The position numbers were made by a program, and so were the translations under genes. A stretch of DNA of 64,000 nucleotides from Talinum fruticosum (lineage: Eukaryota > Streptophyta > Magnoliopsida > Caryophyllales > Talinaceae): assembly GCA_021018815.1 (NCBI GenBank), contig JAITYX010000086.1, forward strand, positions 1,612,001 through 1,676,000, read 5' to 3'. Under the pieces are notes generated by a model. The model searched no databases and was not told where the DNA came from. It saw only the letters and a program-made list of their open reading frames with translations. This document shows positions 58,545 to 64,000 of this stretch, one piece after another; the first letter of the stretch is position 1; each line of letters starts with the position of its first letter.

Positions 58545-59686
58545 TCTCGCTTACATTAAGTCACAGATGACAAAATGTTCTGTATAGTTGCTTGTCAAAA
58601 TGTTGTAAATAGCATTGGAAGTTGTAAATATAATATATATTGTGAGTTTGAGACAACACTCAAGGTGATCGTTTAGTTATCCACCTATACTCTTGTTGTT
58701 TGAAAGCAAAAGCCTGTGTGAAACTTCGACAGAGTTCTTCCACTTTGTGCAAAAGCACAGTCGCCATGGCAGGATAAGGCCGATCAACTTTTGAAAGAAT
58801 CGAAACCCAAAGCAAAACGAAGCAGATTCAACCAAATCAGCAATATTTATGCCAAGTTCAAGAGATTTACCCTCTTGAATTTTGGTCGTGCTGGACTGAA
58901 TGTAGGACAAAATAAGATCTGTTCTTCCCAAGCTGAGTTTGTAGTAGATACGGAACACCAAGCTAAAATTCATACAATATCCACATTATTTCACTGATAA
59001 TGATAAGTTCATATATAATAGTAATCGGTCTAAAGTTGGTGTCTTAATAATGATATGTTTTTATATATGTTAGAATAATAATATCATAAGTCAACATAAT
59101 GACAAAACAATGATAAGTTCATATATAATAGTAATCGGTCTAAACTTGGTGTCTCAATAATGATATGTTTTTATATATGTTAGAATAATGATATCGTAAA
59201 GCAACATAATGGGAAAAATATTTGTCGTACATACCTTATCAATATGGTTTATCTCGCTAAAATTTCACTACTAAAAACTGAGAAACATGGTGCCTTTTAT
59301 GGAAGTTGCTTACCCGTTTCTTTTCTTTTCTTTTTTATTTTTCTTTATATGCTAGAATAATAATATGGTAAGTTAATAGTTTATCTTGCAAAGATTTTAC
59401 CGGTTGAATTAACAAACATGGTCTGTCTTTGTATGGAACTATTTGAATCTTTTCCTTTTCTTTCCTTTTCTTTGGGGGGAGGAGGGGGCGTGGAGGCTAT
59501 GTTGAAGTTGAAGAAAATCAATGACCCTGATAACTTTTCTGCATGTAAATATGTAGAGATGAGCTTTGACCTTGTTGTCCAGGATTCAGGCAGAAAAATT
59601 AGAACCTGAACTTTACTACATTCATTTTAACAAAATCCAAGAGATACAACAATTCCTGAGCTTTCCCAGAATATGAGATTAGTTTT
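58545..59686. other. Intergenic region between convergent genes
   Basis: Contains the 3' ends of both genes (AT-rich stretch near 58,625-58,640) and a 110-bp tandem duplication. No further gene is seen. Confidence 0.7.
59001..59220. repeat. 110-bp tandem duplication
   Basis: TGATAAGTTCATATATAATA starts at 59,001 and again at 59,111. The two units are nearly identical over 110 bases. Confidence 0.9.
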
Positions 59687-62120
<2,434 letters not shown>

Positions 62121-64000
62121 CTGCATTTTCAAAAGAACTTAGTATTTAGTCCAATGTCAGCACAAATTAACTATTCTGTACTCCATCTAGTAGTTAGCAC
62201 AGTTAAAGGGGTTATTGAATCGTTTTAAAGTTTTGAGCCGTAAAATTGTCAGTCATTTTCTTCATTCACATTTACTCCTAGTGTTCATGCACTAAACTTG
62301 AATCTTTTAATTTTGGGGTGTTCATGCACTAAACTTGAATCTTTTAATTTTTGATAAATTTATGGATAATATTTGAATTTCCGAAAAATATTTTTACTAA
62401 ACTCGAACTTTTGGAAAACAGTTAGCCAGCAACATTTCTTTCTTGTTACTTTCATCCAGCAACACCTTGACAGGCTGATTCAGCAAACAAACATCTAGTG
62501 TTCTGTTGCTCGATCGATTGACCATTCACCAAACCAAGATGCAGACAACCAACCTTGTCCCTATCAGATCTGGGTCAGGGTTCGAAAGCATTGAGTAGCC
62601 ATAGGACCACCTCCCCACATTGCTTGCAATGCTGATGGGGACCATCCCATAATTCTTGCTTTCTGATGTTTTAACTTGGTTACTTGCATTATTCTTCCAA
62701 TTGGATACCAAAGGGAGCTACCCCAGCTAGCACCATTTCAGTTGGTGCCAAAGAAATCCCCCACCTTTTTTAGTTTGTGGTCTATTTTTATCTGAGAAAT
62801 TTCTCTGAGTTGCTGGGACCATTTTAGCGCATAATTAAATCTGCAGATTCTGGCAAGTATACATCACATGTATATAATACAAAAATACACATCGAAACAA
62901 AATTCCTTTATCAAGCTTGGAAATTCAGCACTGCTTCAGTTCTTAGCATACCGAAGCCAACTAATAGGACCCCTGTGGCTAGAGTCTACACCGCAAAATT
63001 TGAATTCCAATGCAAGACTCTAGAATATGCGAGGGCTTCAGAAAATAAATCCAACTCAAATTTTGAATTACTGACCAAAAAAAAAAAAACCATAATGTTT
63101 ACGAAGACGGATCAGGATGAAAATAAACTGCAGCTTTTAAACATATTAGTTAACTCAAATTCCCTATATCAAATTAATCTTTAAGTGCATATTTGCATTG
63201 ATCTATACGAGACAAATATCTGTAATACACCTCATTTATCGGCAAATTTAGCCTATGGACTACTTAGCCAAAAACAAAAAAAAAAATCTAGCCTATGGAC
63301 CATTAACTAGCTCACTAGTAACTTGACCGGGTAAATTTAAATACTGTGTGGAGGCCTGGAATATAATTAAGGATGACTAAATTCTCTAATTAAATTATGC
63401 ATAATAAGTTACATCCAAATTCTGATAAACTTTATCGGTCCACATATATATATAATTGACTATGTGTACTACCTGTAATATATACAAATGTAGCAAGTAG
63501 TCAGTAATGACATATAATCCAAGTTCCTTGCATTGTACAAATTTTTGGGCTGGAAGCCGAAAGTAGCAGCTATCCCCAGGTAAGAGTATTTCATCAGTTG
63601 TACCCAAAAAAAAAGCCAGTAATGCCGCACCTCACCACGTTCACTCAATCAAATATGTGTACTGTCTATTTATTTTTTCTGGCCCTAGTTTTATCATATG
63701 TCTATAATAGTCTATGATTTTTGGTGAAGATATATCAAATCAAATATAAACAAAAGCCTTCGTCATCTCAAAATTTTTTACAAATATATATACCACATTA
63801 ATAATAAAGTAAAATATTATTGAGGTACCGTAATTTATGAAACTATTTAAAAAAGACGTCATTTTAAAAATATATTTAAAAGTTTGTGGAAAATCTTTAA
63901 TGAATGTTTTTTAATAATTTTTTTTGAACTTTCAATCAATTTAAAAAATAAACAAAAATGTCATATCTCTTTTATTTTCTCTCTCAATTTCTAATTCTTA
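62121..64000. other. CIPK upstream intron (no coding exon found)
   Basis: AT-rich sequence upstream of the first visible CIPK exon. I looked on the minus strand for the expected N-lobe blocks (a G-E-G-T-F-A-K-V-like loop and an H-P-N-V-V-R-L-like segment) and did not see them, so this is most likely a long intron. It includes a 37-bp tandem duplication and a TATATATATAA stretch near 63,445. Confidence 0.55.
62281..62354. repeat. 37-bp tandem duplication
   Basis: GTGTTCATGCACTAAACTTG begins at 62,281 and again at 62,318. Two near-perfect units of 37 bases. Confidence 0.9.

Overview
This is nuclear DNA from a flowering plant, most likely a eudicot. It contains GT-AG spliced genes of plant-only families, nested LTR retrotransposons, and a Mutator-like element carrying a captured gene fragment. 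I cannot name the species. Two real host genes lie at the right end. Everything from 1 to about 45.7 kb is a transposon island.

Transposon island, 1-45,722. Five related Ty1/copia fragments, called A to E here, share one LTR family of about 1.5 kb. A (1 to ~3,990, +) is a broken pol plus the start of an extra ORF. It abuts B (~3,993-5,665, -), which keeps only gag. C (-) is the oldest, with its internal region at 20,140-25,600 and 9,079-9,266. Its 3' LTR (5,666-9,078) also serves as B's 5' LTR. A 1,889-bp Pack-MULE (6,670-8,558, 9-bp target duplication) sits inside that shared LTR. D (9,267-20,139, -) is complete in structure: two LTRs, a 5-bp target duplication, PBS and PPT. It is inserted in C's extra ORF. 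A decayed Tat-like Ty3/gypsy element with two RNase H domains occupies ~26.2-36.17 kb (-). E (36,169-40,365, +) is a 3' fragment of the copia family. A short gag-only element (40,378-45,722) follows, itself split by a probable 3.2-kb solo LTR. All coding regions in the island are broken by stops and frameshifts.

The copia family is unusual. Downstream of pol it carries a second reading frame beginning M-x-K-R, preceded in all four copies by its own TATAAATA box and a shared upstream block (CTAGCCATT). This looks like an internal promoter and is the most interesting feature of the window.

Host genes. CRSH (45,905-58,544, +, four coding exons, 604 residues) encodes a chloroplast Ca2+-activated RelA/SpoT-type (p)ppGpp synthase. 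Its first intron is 9.1 kb and holds further transposon debris, including a short LTR pair. A CIPK1-like kinase (59,687 to beyond 62,120, -) converges on CRSH, with 1.1 kb between the stop codons. Ten exons are present; the exons for the N-lobe lie beyond the right edge or were not found. Both proteins respond to calcium, CRSH through its own EF-hands and CIPK through CBL partners.
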